A stretch of 64,000 nt of DNA. It comes from RBG-16-66-20 sp035308765. Its GTDB lineage: Bacteria; Pseudomonadota; Gammaproteobacteria; Burkholderiales; SG8-39. Made by a program: the position numbers and the translations under genes. The notes under the pieces were generated by a model, which was given only the letters and a program-made list of their open reading frames with translations, was not told where the DNA came from and did no database searches. Within the stretch, counting starts at the first letter, position 1. Every line of letters starts with the position of its first letter. Below are positions 1-9,239 of the stretch, in pieces. The stretch covers positions 22,670-86,669 of the forward strand of contig DATGGA010000027.1 of the NCBI GenBank assembly GCA_035308765.1, in the 5' to 3' direction.

Positions 1-1598
1 GTTCGCTGAATTTCGCCGACCTGGCCGGCAAGGGCGGGGAGAAATCCGCCGAAGGCAAGGCGCCGCCCAACCTGCGTATCGCCGAGGTGGACGTGCAGAA
101 GATCCAGCTTGCGTGGCGCGATGAAGCAACCGGACAGGAACTGTCCGTGGCGGACCTGAATTTGAAGACCGGGCGCCTGGACGGGCAGACGCCGGGCGAT
201 CTGTCGATGTCGGCGCGGATCGTAGGAAAGAAGCCGGAGGCCGATCTCAGGGCGCAGGCCTCCGGCGCGCTGCGATTCGATCTCGGCCATGAAGAGTTCG
301 CGTTCGACAAATTCGACGCGCAGCTGAAGGGGCGCTTCGATCAGGATACCGTGACGGTCGAGTTCTCCGCGCCGAAAGTGGAGGTCACCCCGGCCAAGGC
401 CTCCGGTTCCGAGGTGAAAGGCTCGATCCAGGTCAAGGGCCCCCAGCGCAGTATCGATGCGAAGCTCCTCATCGCTGCCGTGGAAGGCACGGCGTCCGCG
501 CTGACGATCCCCAAGATATCCCTGGATGTCGACGCCGCGGCCGCCGGGATCGCGACCAGGGCGAAGCTCGACTGCGCTGTCAAGGCGAACCTGGCGAAGC
601 AGGACCTGCAGGCCGACATTTCCGGCAAGCTCGACGATGCAGCGCTGAAGGCCAAACTCGAATTGACGAATTTCGCGCCATTGAAGGCAAAATTTGATCT
701 CAGCCTCGACCGCCTGAACCTGGACCGTTACCTGCCGGAGAAGAAGGAAGCGAAGGCGGACGACCGCGTCGAGCTTTCGGCGCTGAAAGGCAAGACCATG
801 AGCGGGAAAATCGCCATCGGCGCGCTGACCGCGAAGCGCGTCAAGCTGGAGAACGTGAAAGCGGACCTGAAGCTGGACGGCGGCAAGCTCGATGTCGATC
901 CGCAAACGGCCAATCTGTACGGCGGCACGCTCGCTGGTGCGCTCGCGGCGGATGCCAATGGCAACAAGATCCACATCAAGGAGACGATCCAGAACGTCGC
1001 GCTCGGGCCATTGCTGCACGATGCTGTGCAGAAGGATTCGATCGACGGGCACGGCAACGTGACGCTCGATGTGCAGACCGCGGGCGGCACCGTGACGGCG
1101 CTGGAGAGAGCGCTCGTCGGTAACGCGCATGTGGTGATCAAGGATGGCGCGATCAAGGGCGTCAACCTTGCCGAAAGCGCGCGCAACGCGAAGGCGGCGC
1201 TGGGCGGCAAGCAGCCGAAGGCCGACCCGACGCAGAAAACCGATTTTTCGGAAATGAGCGGGAGCTTCAAGATCAATAACGGCGTTGCGCACAATGACGA
1301 TCTGAAGGCCCTGTCGCCGTTCTTCCGCCTTGGCGGCGCGGGCAACCTCGACATCGGCAACAACACGATCGATTACCTGGCCAAAGTCACGTTGGCGGCG
1401 ACCGCCAAGGGGCAGGGCGGCCGCGACAATGTTTCCGGTATCACCATACCGGTGAAGCTGAGCGGGGCGCTCGACAACCCGACTTGGAACGCCGACTACT
1501 CCGCTTTGCTCGGCGGTGTGGTCGGGTCCACCGCCGACGCCGCGAAAAAGGGTGTTGGCGGCGTCACCAGCGCCGTGCGCGGCATATTCAAGCGCTAG
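1..1598 (+). CDS. AsmA family protein, C-terminal part (5' end outside the window)
   Basis: The reading frame is open from the first bases of the window, so the start lies upstream; a GTG at 87 is internal. About 530 residues are visible. They show the long alternating beta-strand pattern of AsmA/YhdG-type proteins, with many short Asp/Lys/Leu-rich strands, and end in the typical AsmA C-terminal region (a 'GSFKINNGV' stretch, then a 'LSGALDNPTW' stretch near the end). The family consists of large inner-membrane-anchored periplasmic proteins linked to outer-membrane biogenesis and phospholipid transfer. The N-terminal membrane anchor is not in view. The gene converges on the dpp-type operon, overlapping its last gene by 4 bases. 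Confidence 0.85.
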   Translation, partial: SLNFADLAGKGGEKSAEGKAPPNLRIAEVDVQKIQLAWRDEATGQELSVADLNLKTGRLDGQTPGDLSMSARIVGKKPEADLRAQASGALRFDLGHEEFAFDKFDAQLKGRFDQDTVTVEFSAPKVEVTPAKASGSEVKGSIQVKGPQRSIDAKLLIAAVEGTASALTIPKISLDVDAAAAGIATRAKLDCAVKANLAKQDLQADISGKLDDAALKAKLELTNFAPLKAKFDLSLDRLNLDRYLPEKKEAKADDRVELSALKGKTMSGKIAIGALTAKRVKLENVKADLKLDGGKLDVDPQTANLYGGTLAGALAADANGNKIHIKETIQNVALGPLLHDAVQKDSIDGHGNVTLDVQTAGGTVTALERALVGNAHVVIKDGAIKGVNLAESARNAKAALGGKQPKADPTQKTDFSEMSGSFKINNGVAHNDDLKALSPFFRLGGAGNLDIGNNTIDYLAKVTLAATAKGQGGRDNVSGITIPVKLSGALDNPTWNADYSALLGGVVGSTADAAKKGVGGVTSAVRGIFKR

Positions 1599-2620
1599 AT
1601 CCGGTTTTCCTCCACCGCGTGACACGCGGTGGCCGCGCCGTCACGCGATATCAGGCGCGGCAGCTCGGTTTTGCAGCGCTTATTGGCATGCGGGCAGCGC
1701 GGATGAAAAGCGCAGCCCGCGGGCGGCGCGAGCGGATTGGGCACTTCACCCGCGACCGGCGTACGCCGCCGGCCGCTCATTTCCAGATCGGGCACGGCAT
1801 CCAGCAGCATGCGGGTGTAAGGGTGCCTGGGCCGCGCGAACAGGTCCTGCGCATCCGCGATCTCGACCAGTCGCCCTAGGTACATGACGCCGATCCGGTC
1901 GGCGATGTGGGAAACCACGGCGAGATTGTGCGAGATGAACAGGTAGGTGAGGCCCAGCCTTGCCTGCAGCTCGCTCATCAGGTTGAGTATCTGCGCCTGC
2001 ACCGATACGTCCAGCGCCGAGGTCGGCTCGTCGCACACCAGGAATTCCGGCTGTCCGGAAAGGGCTCGCGCGATCGACACCCGCTGCCGCTGGCCGCCGG
2101 AGAACTGGTGCGGATATTTTTCGCCATCCTCCGGCACCAGCCCGACCTGCGTCAGGAGTTCTGCGACGCGTCCGCTGATTTGGTTTTCATCTTTCAAAAG
2201 GCCTAAAACCAGTATGGGCTCGGCGACTATTTCCCGCACGCGCCAGCGCGGATTCAGGCTCGCGTAGGGATCCTGGAAGATCATCTGCATGCGGCGGCGC
2301 AGGTGGATGGTGTCGGCCTGCGCTTCCGGGCCGGAGATTTCCACGCCGTCGAACCGGATGCGGCCGCGGGAGGGCGCGTACAGGCCGACGATCAGGCGCG
2401 CGAGCGTGGATTTGCCGCAGCCGGACTCGCCCACGAGCGCCAGCGTCTCGCCCCTGCGTACTTCGAACGAGACGCCGTCCACGGCGCGCAGCAGCTGCCG
2501 CGGCGCGCCTTCGACGACGCGGTTCAGCCAGGGCTTCGATACGTCGAAGTCCCGGCCCAGATTTTCAAGCGCAAGCAGGGGTGGGGGCCCCTGCGCCCCA
2601 CTAAGCAGGGCCGGGGCCAT
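1595..2620 (-). CDS. dppF: Oligopeptide/dipeptide ABC transporter ATP-binding protein (DppF/OppF type)
   Basis: A 341-residue ATPase that energises uptake of peptides or similar solutes. The Walker A motif GESGCGKST, the signature FSGGQRQR and a Walker B ending in CDEPTSALD are present. The C-terminal oligopeptide-transporter extension carries the conserved Cys-rich 'GCAFHPRCPHA' segment typical of DppF/OppF. I chose the ATG at 2620, which overlaps the preceding dppD-like gene by 20 bases; a start at 2656 would also be in frame but adds residues without family similarity. It is the last gene of the operon running from 6719 down to 1595. The specificity assignment rests on family only. Confidence 0.9.
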   Translation of the reverse strand: MAPALLSGAQGPPPLLALENLGRDFDVSKPWLNRVVEGAPRQLLRAVDGVSFEVRRGETLALVGESGCGKSTLARLIVGLYAPSRGRIRFDGVEISGPEAQADTIHLRRRMQMIFQDPYASLNPRWRVREIVAEPILVLGLLKDENQISGRVAELLTQVGLVPEDGEKYPHQFSGGQRQRVSIARALSGQPEFLVCDEPTSALDVSVQAQILNLMSELQARLGLTYLFISHNLAVVSHIADRIGVMYLGRLVEIADAQDLFARPRHPYTRMLLDAVPDLEMSGRRRTPVAGEVPNPLAPPAGCAFHPRCPHANKRCKTELPRLISRDGAATACHAVEENRI

Positions 2621-3578
2621 ACAGCCAGCACGCAGTGAGATTCGCTCCCGCAGCACGCGGCTCGGGACGCTCGGTCTTGCAGCGTTCGAGGACCTTGGTA
2701 CAGCGGGGATGGAACGCGCAGCCCGGTGGGATCGCGTTCAGCCGCGGCATGGCGCCTTCGATCTGCACCAGGGGCGCGTGCTTTTTCTGCGTCGCATCGC
2801 GAATTTTCGGTATCGAGCCCATCAGGCCGGCCGTGTAGGGGTGGCGGGCGGCGCGGACGACTTCCCGTACCGGCCCGATCTCGGCGATGCGGCCGGCGTA
2901 CATCACTGCCACGCGGTCGGCGGTTTCAGCGATCACGCCCATGTCGTGGGTGATCAGCATTACCGCGGTGCCGCGTTCGCGAGCCAGTTTTTTCAGCAAC
3001 TGGATGATTTGAGCCTGGATCGAGACGTCGAGGGCGGTAGTGGGTTCATCCGCGATGATGAGCTGCGGTTCGGCACAGACCGCGAGAGCGATCACCACGC
3101 GCTGGCGCATGCCCCCGGAGAACTGGTGCGGATAGTGGTCGATGCGCGCTTCCGGCGCCGGGATGCCGACCTCGCGCAACAGGGCAAGCGCCCTTGCGCG
3201 CGCTTCCGAGGCATCGTTATCGAGGTGGGTGCGGATGGTCTCCACCAGCTGCTCGCCCACGGTATAGAGCGGATTCAGGGAGGTGAGCGGGTCCTGGAAA
3301 ATCGCGCCGATGCGCCTGCCGCGGATGCGCCGCAGCGCTTCCTGCGGAAGATTGTCGATGCGTTCGCCGTCGAGCCGGATTTCACCCGCGGCGATTCGGC
3401 CAGGCGGTTCGAGCAGGCCGATGACCGCCATCCCTGTCAGCGACTTGCCCGCGCCGGATTCGCCGACAACGCCCAACACCTCCCCCGGCGCGATGGCGAA
3501 GGAAATACCCTGGACAGCGACCAGCGTGCCGTGCCGGGTCGGGAACTCGACGCGCAGGTCCTTGACCTCGAGGATCAT
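2601..3578 (-). CDS. dppD: Oligopeptide/dipeptide ABC transporter ATP-binding protein (DppD/OppD type)
   Basis: A 325-residue ATPase and the probable partner of the downstream DppF-like protein. It has Walker A GESGAGKS, the signature 'FSGGMRQR', Walker B with 'ADEPTTALD', and the C-terminal 'GCAFHPRC' motif of the oligopeptide importer family. The ATG at 3578 overlaps the stop of the permease gene (ATGA, 4 bases), which supports this start over an upstream in-frame extension to 3680 that would read through the end of the permease. The two ATPases are 33-34 kDa as usual for this class. Confidence 0.92.
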   Translation of the reverse strand: MILEVKDLRVEFPTRHGTLVAVQGISFAIAPGEVLGVVGESGAGKSLTGMAVIGLLEPPGRIAAGEIRLDGERIDNLPQEALRRIRGRRIGAIFQDPLTSLNPLYTVGEQLVETIRTHLDNDASEARARALALLREVGIPAPEARIDHYPHQFSGGMRQRVVIALAVCAEPQLIIADEPTTALDVSIQAQIIQLLKKLARERGTAVMLITHDMGVIAETADRVAVMYAGRIAEIGPVREVVRAARHPYTAGLMGSIPKIRDATQKKHAPLVQIEGAMPRLNAIPPGCAFHPRCTKVLERCKTERPEPRAAGANLTACWLYGPGPA

Positions 3579-4483
3579 CGCAGCTTCGGATTGAGCGCGT
3601 CGCGCAGCCAGTCGCCCAGCAGGTTCACCGACAGCACCAGCGTCACGAGCGCGAGGCCGGGAAACAGCACGATCCACCATACTCCGGAAATCAGGAATTC
3701 GTTGCCGTGGCTGATCAAGGTACCGAGCGACGGCCGGGTGGGCGGCACCCCGACGCCCAGGAAGGAGAGCGTCGCCTCCGTTATGATCGCCGTCGCGATG
3801 TGGATGGTGGCGATCACCAGCACCGGACCCATGACGTTCGGCAGCAAATGCCGCAGCATGATCGCCAGCGGATGGCGCCCGATGACGCGCGCCGCCTGCA
3901 CGTATTCCTTGTTCTTCTCGACCAGCGTCGAGCCGCGCACCGTGCGCGCGTACTGCACCCAGCCCGAAATGCCGATCGCCAGGATCAGGACGGGGATCGC
4001 GATTTCATCGTGCCGGTCGCCCGGAAGCACGACGCGCGCCACCCCGTCGACCAGCAGCGCGATCAGGATTGAGGGGAAGGAGAGCTGGACGTCGGCGACG
4101 CGCATGATGAAGGAATCGAGCTTGCCGCCGAAATAGCCCGCCACCAGGCCCAGCGTCACGCCGAGCACGAGCGCGAACAGCACCGCTGCGGCCCCGACGC
4201 CCAGCGATATGCGCGCCCCGTACATGATGGTCGAAAGAATGTCGCGGCCCTGGTCGTCGGTGCCGAGCAGGTGGCTCGCGGCGCCCTGCGCTGTCCACGC
4301 CGGCGGTGCGAGGGCGCTGTTCAGGTCGAGCGACGCGGCATCGAAAGGATTGTAGGGCGCCAGCCAGGGCGCCAGCAGCGCGCCGCCGACGCAGACCAGG
4401 GTCAGGACCGCGGCCACGACCGCAACCGGCGAGTTGCGGAAGCTGTACGCGAGGTCGTCGTTCCAAATACCTTGGAATTTCAC
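3575..4483 (-). CDS. dppC: ABC transporter permease (DppC/OppC type)
   Basis: A 302-residue inner-membrane permease of the binding-protein-dependent transport family. It has an N-terminal transmembrane helix after about 15 residues ('VAVVAAVLTLVCVGGALL'), a periplasmic loop with the OppC-type 'HLLGTDDQGRDI' motif, and five further hydrophobic segments. The ATPase-contact loop is visible as 'YVQAARVIGRHPLAIMLRHLLPN'. It is the second permease of the heterodimer with the DppB-like protein encoded at 5736-6719, although an amidohydrolase gene lies between them. Confidence 0.92.
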   Translation of the reverse strand: MKFQGIWNDDLAYSFRNSPVAVVAAVLTLVCVGGALLAPWLAPYNPFDAASLDLNSALAPPAWTAQGAASHLLGTDDQGRDILSTIMYGARISLGVGAAAVLFALVLGVTLGLVAGYFGGKLDSFIMRVADVQLSFPSILIALLVDGVARVVLPGDRHDEIAIPVLILAIGISGWVQYARTVRGSTLVEKNKEYVQAARVIGRHPLAIMLRHLLPNVMGPVLVIATIHIATAIITEATLSFLGVGVPPTRPSLGTLISHGNEFLISGVWWIVLFPGLALVTLVLSVNLLGDWLRDALNPKLR

Positions 4484-4508
4484 CGAATTGAAGCGGCGAT
4501 GCCAGCCG

Positions 4509-5714
4509 CTACTTGAGCGGCAGCGATTCCTCGACGAGAGCGGCGAGGAAGCCCGCGCCGAGCGGGATCACCTCGTCGTTGAAGTCGTAGCCCGGGTTGT
4601 GCAAAAAGCAGTTGTTCGGCCCGCCGCCCTGGCCGAGGAAGACATACGCACCCGGACGCGCCTGCAGCATGTAGGAAAAGTCTTCCCCGCCCATCGTCGG
4701 CTCGGCGTCGGTAAACACGTTGTTCTTGCCGAACACGCGTTCGCCCACTTTGGCCGCGAACATCGCCTCGCGTTCGGTGTTGATCGTCGACGGATAGCCG
4801 AGCTTGTATTCGACGTCGGCGCTGCCCCCCATCGCCTTGGAAATGCCCGAGACGATTTCCCTGATGCGCTTCTCGGCCATGACGCGCGTCTCCGGGCGGA
4901 AGGTGCGCACCGTGCCGATCAGCTTGACGAAGTCCGGGATGACGTTGAACACGTTCATCTGGCTCGTCTCCATCGACGCTATGGTGACGACGATCGAATC
5001 CAGCGGGCTTACGTTGCGGCTGGCGATGGTCTGCAGGGCGGTGATGATCTGCGCAGTGGTCACCACCGGGTCCACGGTCAGGTGCGGCATGGCGGCGTGG
5101 CCGCCTTTGCCGCGCACCGTGACCACGATCTCGTCGGTGGCCGCCATCACCGGCCCGGGCCGTACCGCCATCTGTCCGGGCGGCAGCCCGGGCCAGTTGT
5201 GCACGGCATAGACTTCGTTGGCGGGAAAGCGCTCGAACAGGCCTTCTTCGACCATCACCTTGCCGCCGCCGCCGCCTTCCTCGGCCGGCTGGAAGATCAG
5301 GTAGGCCGTGCCGTCGAAGTTCCGCGTCTCGGCGAGATAGCGCGCCGTGCCGAGCAGCATGGTGGTGTGGCCGTCGTGCCCGCAGGCGTGCATGCGGCCG
5401 GCGTGCGTCGACTTGTGCGGGATGTTGCCCGTCTCGTGCATCGGCAGGCAGTCCATGTCGGCGCGCAGGCCGATCGCGCGGCCGCTGACGGTTTTTCTGC
5501 CTTTGACGACACCCACGACGCCGGTCTTCGCCAGGCCCCGGTGGACCTCTATGCCCCAGGAGGCGAGCTGGTCGGCGACCAGCTGGGAGGTGCGGCTTTC
5601 CTGGAACGCGAGTTCGGGGTGCGCGTGGATGTCGCGCCGGATGGTGCGCAGCTCGGAGTGGTAGCCGCGGATTTTTTCCACGGGAGACGAGATCTTTTCG
5701 GCGGGCGCGTTCAT
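4509..5714 (-). CDS. M20 family metallo-amidohydrolase (hippurate/N-acyl amino acid hydrolase type)
   Basis: A 401-residue cytosolic M20D amidohydrolase. Metal-binding features are clear: 'HAHPEL' near residue 31, 'HACGHDGHT' near residue 110, a Glu-rich 'QPAEEGGGGGK' near 145, and a late 'MGGEDFSYML' segment followed by 'FLHNPGYDFND'. Such enzymes hydrolyse N-acyl or N-aroyl amino acids (hippurate, IAA conjugates) or act as peptidase-like carboxypeptidases. The gene sits between dppB and dppC with 21- and 25-base gaps, so it is probably cotranscribed with the transporter. This suggests that the imported substrate is an acylated amino acid or small peptide. The exact substrate cannot be read from sequence. 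Confidence 0.88.
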   Translation of the reverse strand: MNAPAEKISSPVEKIRGYHSELRTIRRDIHAHPELAFQESRTSQLVADQLASWGIEVHRGLAKTGVVGVVKGRKTVSGRAIGLRADMDCLPMHETGNIPHKSTHAGRMHACGHDGHTTMLLGTARYLAETRNFDGTAYLIFQPAEEGGGGGKVMVEEGLFERFPANEVYAVHNWPGLPPGQMAVRPGPVMAATDEIVVTVRGKGGHAAMPHLTVDPVVTTAQIITALQTIASRNVSPLDSIVVTIASMETSQMNVFNVIPDFVKLIGTVRTFRPETRVMAEKRIREIVSGISKAMGGSADVEYKLGYPSTINTEREAMFAAKVGERVFGKNNVFTDAEPTMGGEDFSYMLQARPGAYVFLGQGGGPNNCFLHNPGYDFNDEVIPLGAGFLAALVEESLPLK

Positions 5715-5735
5715 GGCGTTTCCTCGATGTCGGAT

Positions 5736-6719
5736 TCAGCTTGCGGCGGCAGCACGGTCTATCCGCAGCCGCGGGTCAACCGCATAGTAAAGCAGGTCGA
5801 CGACCAGGTTGATGACGACGAAAAACAGCGCGATCAGGCACAGATAGGCCGCCATCACCGGGATGTCGGCGAAGCCCACGGCCTGGATGAACAGCAGGCC
5901 CATACCCGGCCACTGGAACACCGTCTCGGTGATGATCGAGAAAGCGATGATCGCGCCCAGCTGCAGCCCGGTGATCGTGATCACCGGCACCAGAGTGTTC
6001 TTGAGCGCGTGGCCGAAGTGCACCGCCCGGTCGCTCAGGCCGCGCGCACGTGCGAACTTGATGTAATCGGTGCGCAGCACCTCCAGCATTTCCGAGCGCA
6101 CCAGGCGCTGGATCAACGTCATCTGGAACAGGCCCAGCGTGATCGCGGGCAGGATCAGCGATTTGAGTCCCGAGACGGTCAGCAGGCCGGTGCTCCACCA
6201 GCCGAGCAGCACCGTGTCGCCGCGCCCGAACGAGGGCAGCCACCCGAGCAGCACCGCGAACACAAGGATCAGGAGGATGCCGATGAGAAAGGTGGGGAGC
6301 GAAACCCCGACCAGCGACACCGCGAGCATGATCTGCGACAGCCACGAATTTCGCCGGAGCGCCGTGTAGACGCCCATCGACACGCCGCCCACAAGGGCAA
6401 ACAGCGCGGCGACGATGGACAATTCGAGCGTCGCCGGCAGGCGCTCGGCGATCAGCTTCGATACCGGCTGCACCTGGCGCAGGCTGAGCCCGAAATCGCC
6501 GTGCAGCGCGTTGTCGACGAAGCGGGCGTACTGGACGTAGAACGGCCGGTCGAGGCCCAACTCCCGGGTGATGCGCGCCCGGTCCTCCGCCGTGGCGTCC
6601 TGCCCGAGCATGAACAGCACCGGGTCGCCGGTAAAACGGAACAGCGAGAACGCGATCAGCCCCACCGCGAGCATGACGAGTACCGCCTGCACCAGGCGGC
6701 GAAGAACGAAGGCGAGCAT
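5736..6719 (-). CDS. dppB: ABC transporter permease (DppB/OppB type)
   Basis: A 327-residue inner-membrane permease and the first gene of the importer operon. The N-terminus 'MLAFVLRRLVQAVLVMLAVG' is the classic DppB/GsiC start, followed by the 'DPVLFMLGQDAT' periplasmic segment and several long hydrophobic helices. The cytoplasmic coupling loop 'YIKFARARGLSDRAV' contacts the ATPases. It is divergent from mutY with a 69-base gap that must hold both promoters. No periplasmic solute-binding protein gene precedes it, which is unusual for this operon type. Confidence 0.92.
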   Translation of the reverse strand: MLAFVLRRLVQAVLVMLAVGLIAFSLFRFTGDPVLFMLGQDATAEDRARITRELGLDRPFYVQYARFVDNALHGDFGLSLRQVQPVSKLIAERLPATLELSIVAALFALVGGVSMGVYTALRRNSWLSQIMLAVSLVGVSLPTFLIGILLILVFAVLLGWLPSFGRGDTVLLGWWSTGLLTVSGLKSLILPAITLGLFQMTLIQRLVRSEMLEVLRTDYIKFARARGLSDRAVHFGHALKNTLVPVITITGLQLGAIIAFSIITETVFQWPGMGLLFIQAVGFADIPVMAAYLCLIALFFVVINLVVDLLYYAVDPRLRIDRAAAAS

Positions 6720-6788
6720 GTATGGAAGGATGTAAGGATAGAGATGCGGCTGCTACCTTGCCATAGAATCGGCCGAATCTTACATACG

Positions 6789-7793
6789 ATGCCGGATTTC
6801 TCGCGAAAAATCGTTCGATGGCAGCGGCGCCACGGCCGGCACGGATTGCCATGGCAGGCGACGCGCGACCCGTACCGCATCTGGCTGTCGGAGATCATGC
6901 TGCAGCAGACCCAGGTGGCAGCGGTGATCCCGTACTACCGGCGTTTTCTCGCCCGCTTCCCCGATGTCGCTGCGCTGGCCGCCGCTTCGGAAGAAGACGT
7001 GCTCAAGCTGTGGAGCGGGCTGGGTTACTATGCCCGCGGCCGCAACCTGCTGCGCGCCGCCCGGGAAGTGGCCCGGCGGCGGAAATTTCCGGATACGGTC
7101 GAAAAAATCCTCGAGCTGCCCGGCGTCGGTCCTTCGACCGCGGCCGCCATCGCGGCGTTTGCTTTCGGCCGCCGCGCGGCGATCCTGGATGGCAACGTGA
7201 AACGGGTGCTGGCGCGCCGCTTCGGCGTCGACAGCGAGAAGGCGCAATGGGCGCTGGCGAACAAGCTGCTTCCCGCGCGCGGCATCGAGACCTACACGCA
7301 GGCGCTCATGGACCTGGGAGCGACGGTATGCACGCGAACCAGGCCGGCCTGCGAGCGCTGCCCGGTGGCCGGGGATTGCGTGGCGCGGCGCGAAGACCGG
7401 ATCGGCGAATTGCCGGCGCCGCGCAGGCGCAGGACGCTGCCGCTCAGGCATTCCACCTGGCTGGTGCTGTTGCACCAGGGGTCGGTGCTGCTGGAGCGCC
7501 GTCCCGGCATTGGGATCTGGGGAGGGCTCTGGGTCTTTCCCGAAGGGCCTTCGGGCGATATCGGGTCTTTCTGCCGGAAGAATTTTTCGATTGAAATCGC
7601 CAAGCCGCAAAAGATGCCGGTGATCGAGCATGGTTTCACGCATTTCCGGCTGAATATCCAGCCGATCCGCTGCAGCGTGCGGCGAATACTGCCGCGGGCG
7701 GAATCGCCGGGCCGGATGTGGATCGATGCGGAGGATGCAGCGCGCGCGGCAGTCCCGGCGCCGGTGCGCGCCCTGCTGTCAGGACTGGGTTGA
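6789..7793 (+). CDS. mutY: A/G-specific adenine DNA glycosylase
   Basis: A 334-residue base-excision repair enzyme that removes A mispaired with 8-oxoguanine. Visible features are 'EIMLQQTQV' near the N-terminus, the helix-hairpin-helix 'LPGVGPSTAAAIAAFAF' with the downstream catalytic-Asp region 'ILDGNVKRVL', the 4Fe-4S ligands C-x6-C-x2-C-x5-C ('CTRTRPACERCPVAGDC'), and a C-terminal NUDIX-like domain with 'GIWGGLWVFPEG'. The ATG at 6789 gives the standard N-terminus; the same frame is open for 2.3 kb further upstream, but only as antisense to the dpp operon. The 3' end overlaps the convergent LON-domain gene by 15 bases. Confidence 0.95.
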   Translation: MPDFSRKIVRWQRRHGRHGLPWQATRDPYRIWLSEIMLQQTQVAAVIPYYRRFLARFPDVAALAAASEEDVLKLWSGLGYYARGRNLLRAAREVARRRKFPDTVEKILELPGVGPSTAAAIAAFAFGRRAAILDGNVKRVLARRFGVDSEKAQWALANKLLPARGIETYTQALMDLGATVCTRTRPACERCPVAGDCVARREDRIGELPAPRRRRTLPLRHSTWLVLLHQGSVLLERRPGIGIWGGLWVFPEGPSGDIGSFCRKNFSIEIAKPQKMPVIEHGFTHFRLNIQPIRCSVRRILPRAESPGRMWIDAEDAARAAVPAPVRALLSGLG

Positions 7794-8393
7794 GCCGCTG
7801 GTTCCCTGGGCGCTTTCCGCCAGCAGGCGCTGCAGGATTTCGAGACGCTGCAGGCCGTCGTCAAGCTCGAGCAGCTTCTGCCGCGTCGCCGCGGGCAAGG
7901 GCAGAACTTCCGCGAGGCGCGCGCCCACCCAGGCGCTGGAATCGAGCAGGAACGGCTTCGCGAACAACCGCTCGCCATGTTCCGCGACGATGCGTCCGAG
8001 CAGCTGCCGGCAGGCGCCGAATTTCTCCGCTATCGGCGCATCGGCTTCTTCGGCAAGGTGTTCGACGCCGGCGAGGATCAGGCCGTCGGCGCGGATCCGC
8101 GTCGCCAGCACCCGGAAGCGCCGCCCGCCGCGAGCCACCAACTGCAGGAGTCCCAGCTGTTCCATGTCCCATTGCGTGATGTGCGCGAGGCAGCCCACGT
8201 CCTCGTGCGTCGCGGGGGTTCCGACTTCGGCGCCTTCGCGGATCAGGCTAACGCCGAAAGGCGTGCCGTCGCGCAGGCAGGCCTTCGCCATTTCCAGATA
8301 GCGCTGCTCGAACACGCGCAGCGGCAGCAGTCCGCCCGGAAACAGCACCGTGTGGAGCGGGAACAGCGGAATTTCCGCTCCGGGAGCCGTCAT
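7779..8393 (-). CDS. LON N-terminal (substrate-binding) domain protein
   Basis: A 204-residue protein consisting only of the LON substrate-binding domain: 'IPLFPLHTVLFPGGLLPLRVFEQRYLEM' near the start (cited here in part) and a 'GTPFGVSLIREG' segment. It lacks the AAA+ and Ser/Lys protease domains of Lon, so it is not a protease. Stand-alone LON-domain proteins are common in betaproteobacteria and have no firm role. The ATG at 8393 overlaps the rapZ stop (ATGA), marking it as the last gene of the rpoN-ptsN-hprK-rapZ run. Confidence 0.85.
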   Translation of the reverse strand: MTAPGAEIPLFPLHTVLFPGGLLPLRVFEQRYLEMAKACLRDGTPFGVSLIREGAEVGTPATHEDVGCLAHITQWDMEQLGLLQLVARGGRRFRVLATRIRADGLILAGVEHLAEEADAPIAEKFGACRQLLGRIVAEHGERLFAKPFLLDSSAWVGARLAEVLPLPAATRQKLLELDDGLQRLEILQRLLAESAQGTSGSTQS

Positions 8394-9238
8394 TCTGCGG
8401 CGGTTGCGGCCAGGCCGCGATGGCGCACCAGTACCCGCGCTTCGGCGTTGAACGCGCGCGCCAGTCGCTCGGCAAGGTAGACCGAACGGTGGCGCCCGCC
8501 GGTGCATCCGATCGCTACGGTGACGTAATTGCGATTGTCGCGCCGGACGTCGGGCAGCCAGCGGGCGAGAAAGGCGCGCACGTCCTCCAGGAATGCGCCC
8601 ACTTTTTCCTCGCGCTCCAGAAACTCGATCACAGGCCCGTCGTGCCCGGTCAACTGGGCGAGTCCCGGCTGGTAATGAGGGTTTGGCAGCATGCGCGCGT
8701 CCACCACCCAATCGGCATCCAGCGGAATGCCTTCGCGGAACGCAAACGACTCGAACAGCAGCGTCAGCGAGCCGCCACCAAGGCCGAGCAGGTCCTTGAT
8801 CCAGTTGCGCAGCACCTTGGGCTGGAGGCCGCTGGTGTCGATGCGGTGTCCAAGTTCGGAGACGCCGGCAAGCAGCGCCCGCTCGCGCTCGATCGCCTCG
8901 CTCAGCGTCAAACCGGCACCCGCCAGGGGATGGCTGCGACGCGTTTCGGAGAACCGGCGCAGCAGGGCATCGGCGCTCGCCTCCAGGAACAGCACCGTGG
9001 ACTCCGCGCCCAGGGCCTTCAGCGCGGCAAGGTGCTGCGGCAGCGAAGACAAGGCGACGCTGCGCGCATCGACGCTGACGGCGATGCGGCCGTGCCCGCC
9101 TTCGTAGAGAAACTTGACGACATCCAGCAGCAGCGTCGCCGGCAGGTTGTCGACGCAGTAGTAGCCGCTGTCTTCGAGCACGTCCAGGGCGATGCTCTTG
9201 CCCGAGCCCGACAGGCCGCTGACCAGGACGAGCTGCAC
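8390..9238 (-). CDS. rapZ: RNase adapter protein RapZ (YvcJ-type P-loop protein)
   Basis: A 282-residue P-loop protein. Walker A 'GLSGSGKS' lies at residues 8-15, a 'CVDNLP' segment is near 32, and the C-terminal 'IGCTGGRHRSV' motif is typical of RapZ. In Escherichia coli RapZ binds the GlmY/GlmZ small RNAs and recruits RNase E to control GlmS. In betaproteobacteria its placement next to hprK and ptsN ties it to the nitrogen PTS. It starts 1 base after the hprK stop and overlaps the LON-domain gene by 4 bases. Confidence 0.93.
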   Translation of the reverse strand: MQLVLVSGLSGSGKSIALDVLEDSGYYCVDNLPATLLLDVVKFLYEGGHGRIAVSVDARSVALSSLPQHLAALKALGAESTVLFLEASADALLRRFSETRRSHPLAGAGLTLSEAIERERALLAGVSELGHRIDTSGLQPKVLRNWIKDLLGLGGGSLTLLFESFAFREGIPLDADWVVDARMLPNPHYQPGLAQLTGHDGPVIEFLEREEKVGAFLEDVRAFLARWLPDVRRDNRNYVTVAIGCTGGRHRSVYLAERLARAFNAEARVLVRHRGLAATAAE

Positions 9239-9239
9239 G

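Noticed and set aside
2289..4136. 615-codon plus-strand frame
   Set aside because: Antisense to two well-supported ABC genes; composition is that of a shadow frame.
4434..6788. Open frame on the plus strand continuous with mutY for 2.3 kb upstream
   Set aside because: It is antisense to the dpp-type operon, rich in Arg/His/Asp/Gly as expected for a high-GC shadow frame, and has no similarity to any domain. mutY begins at 6789.
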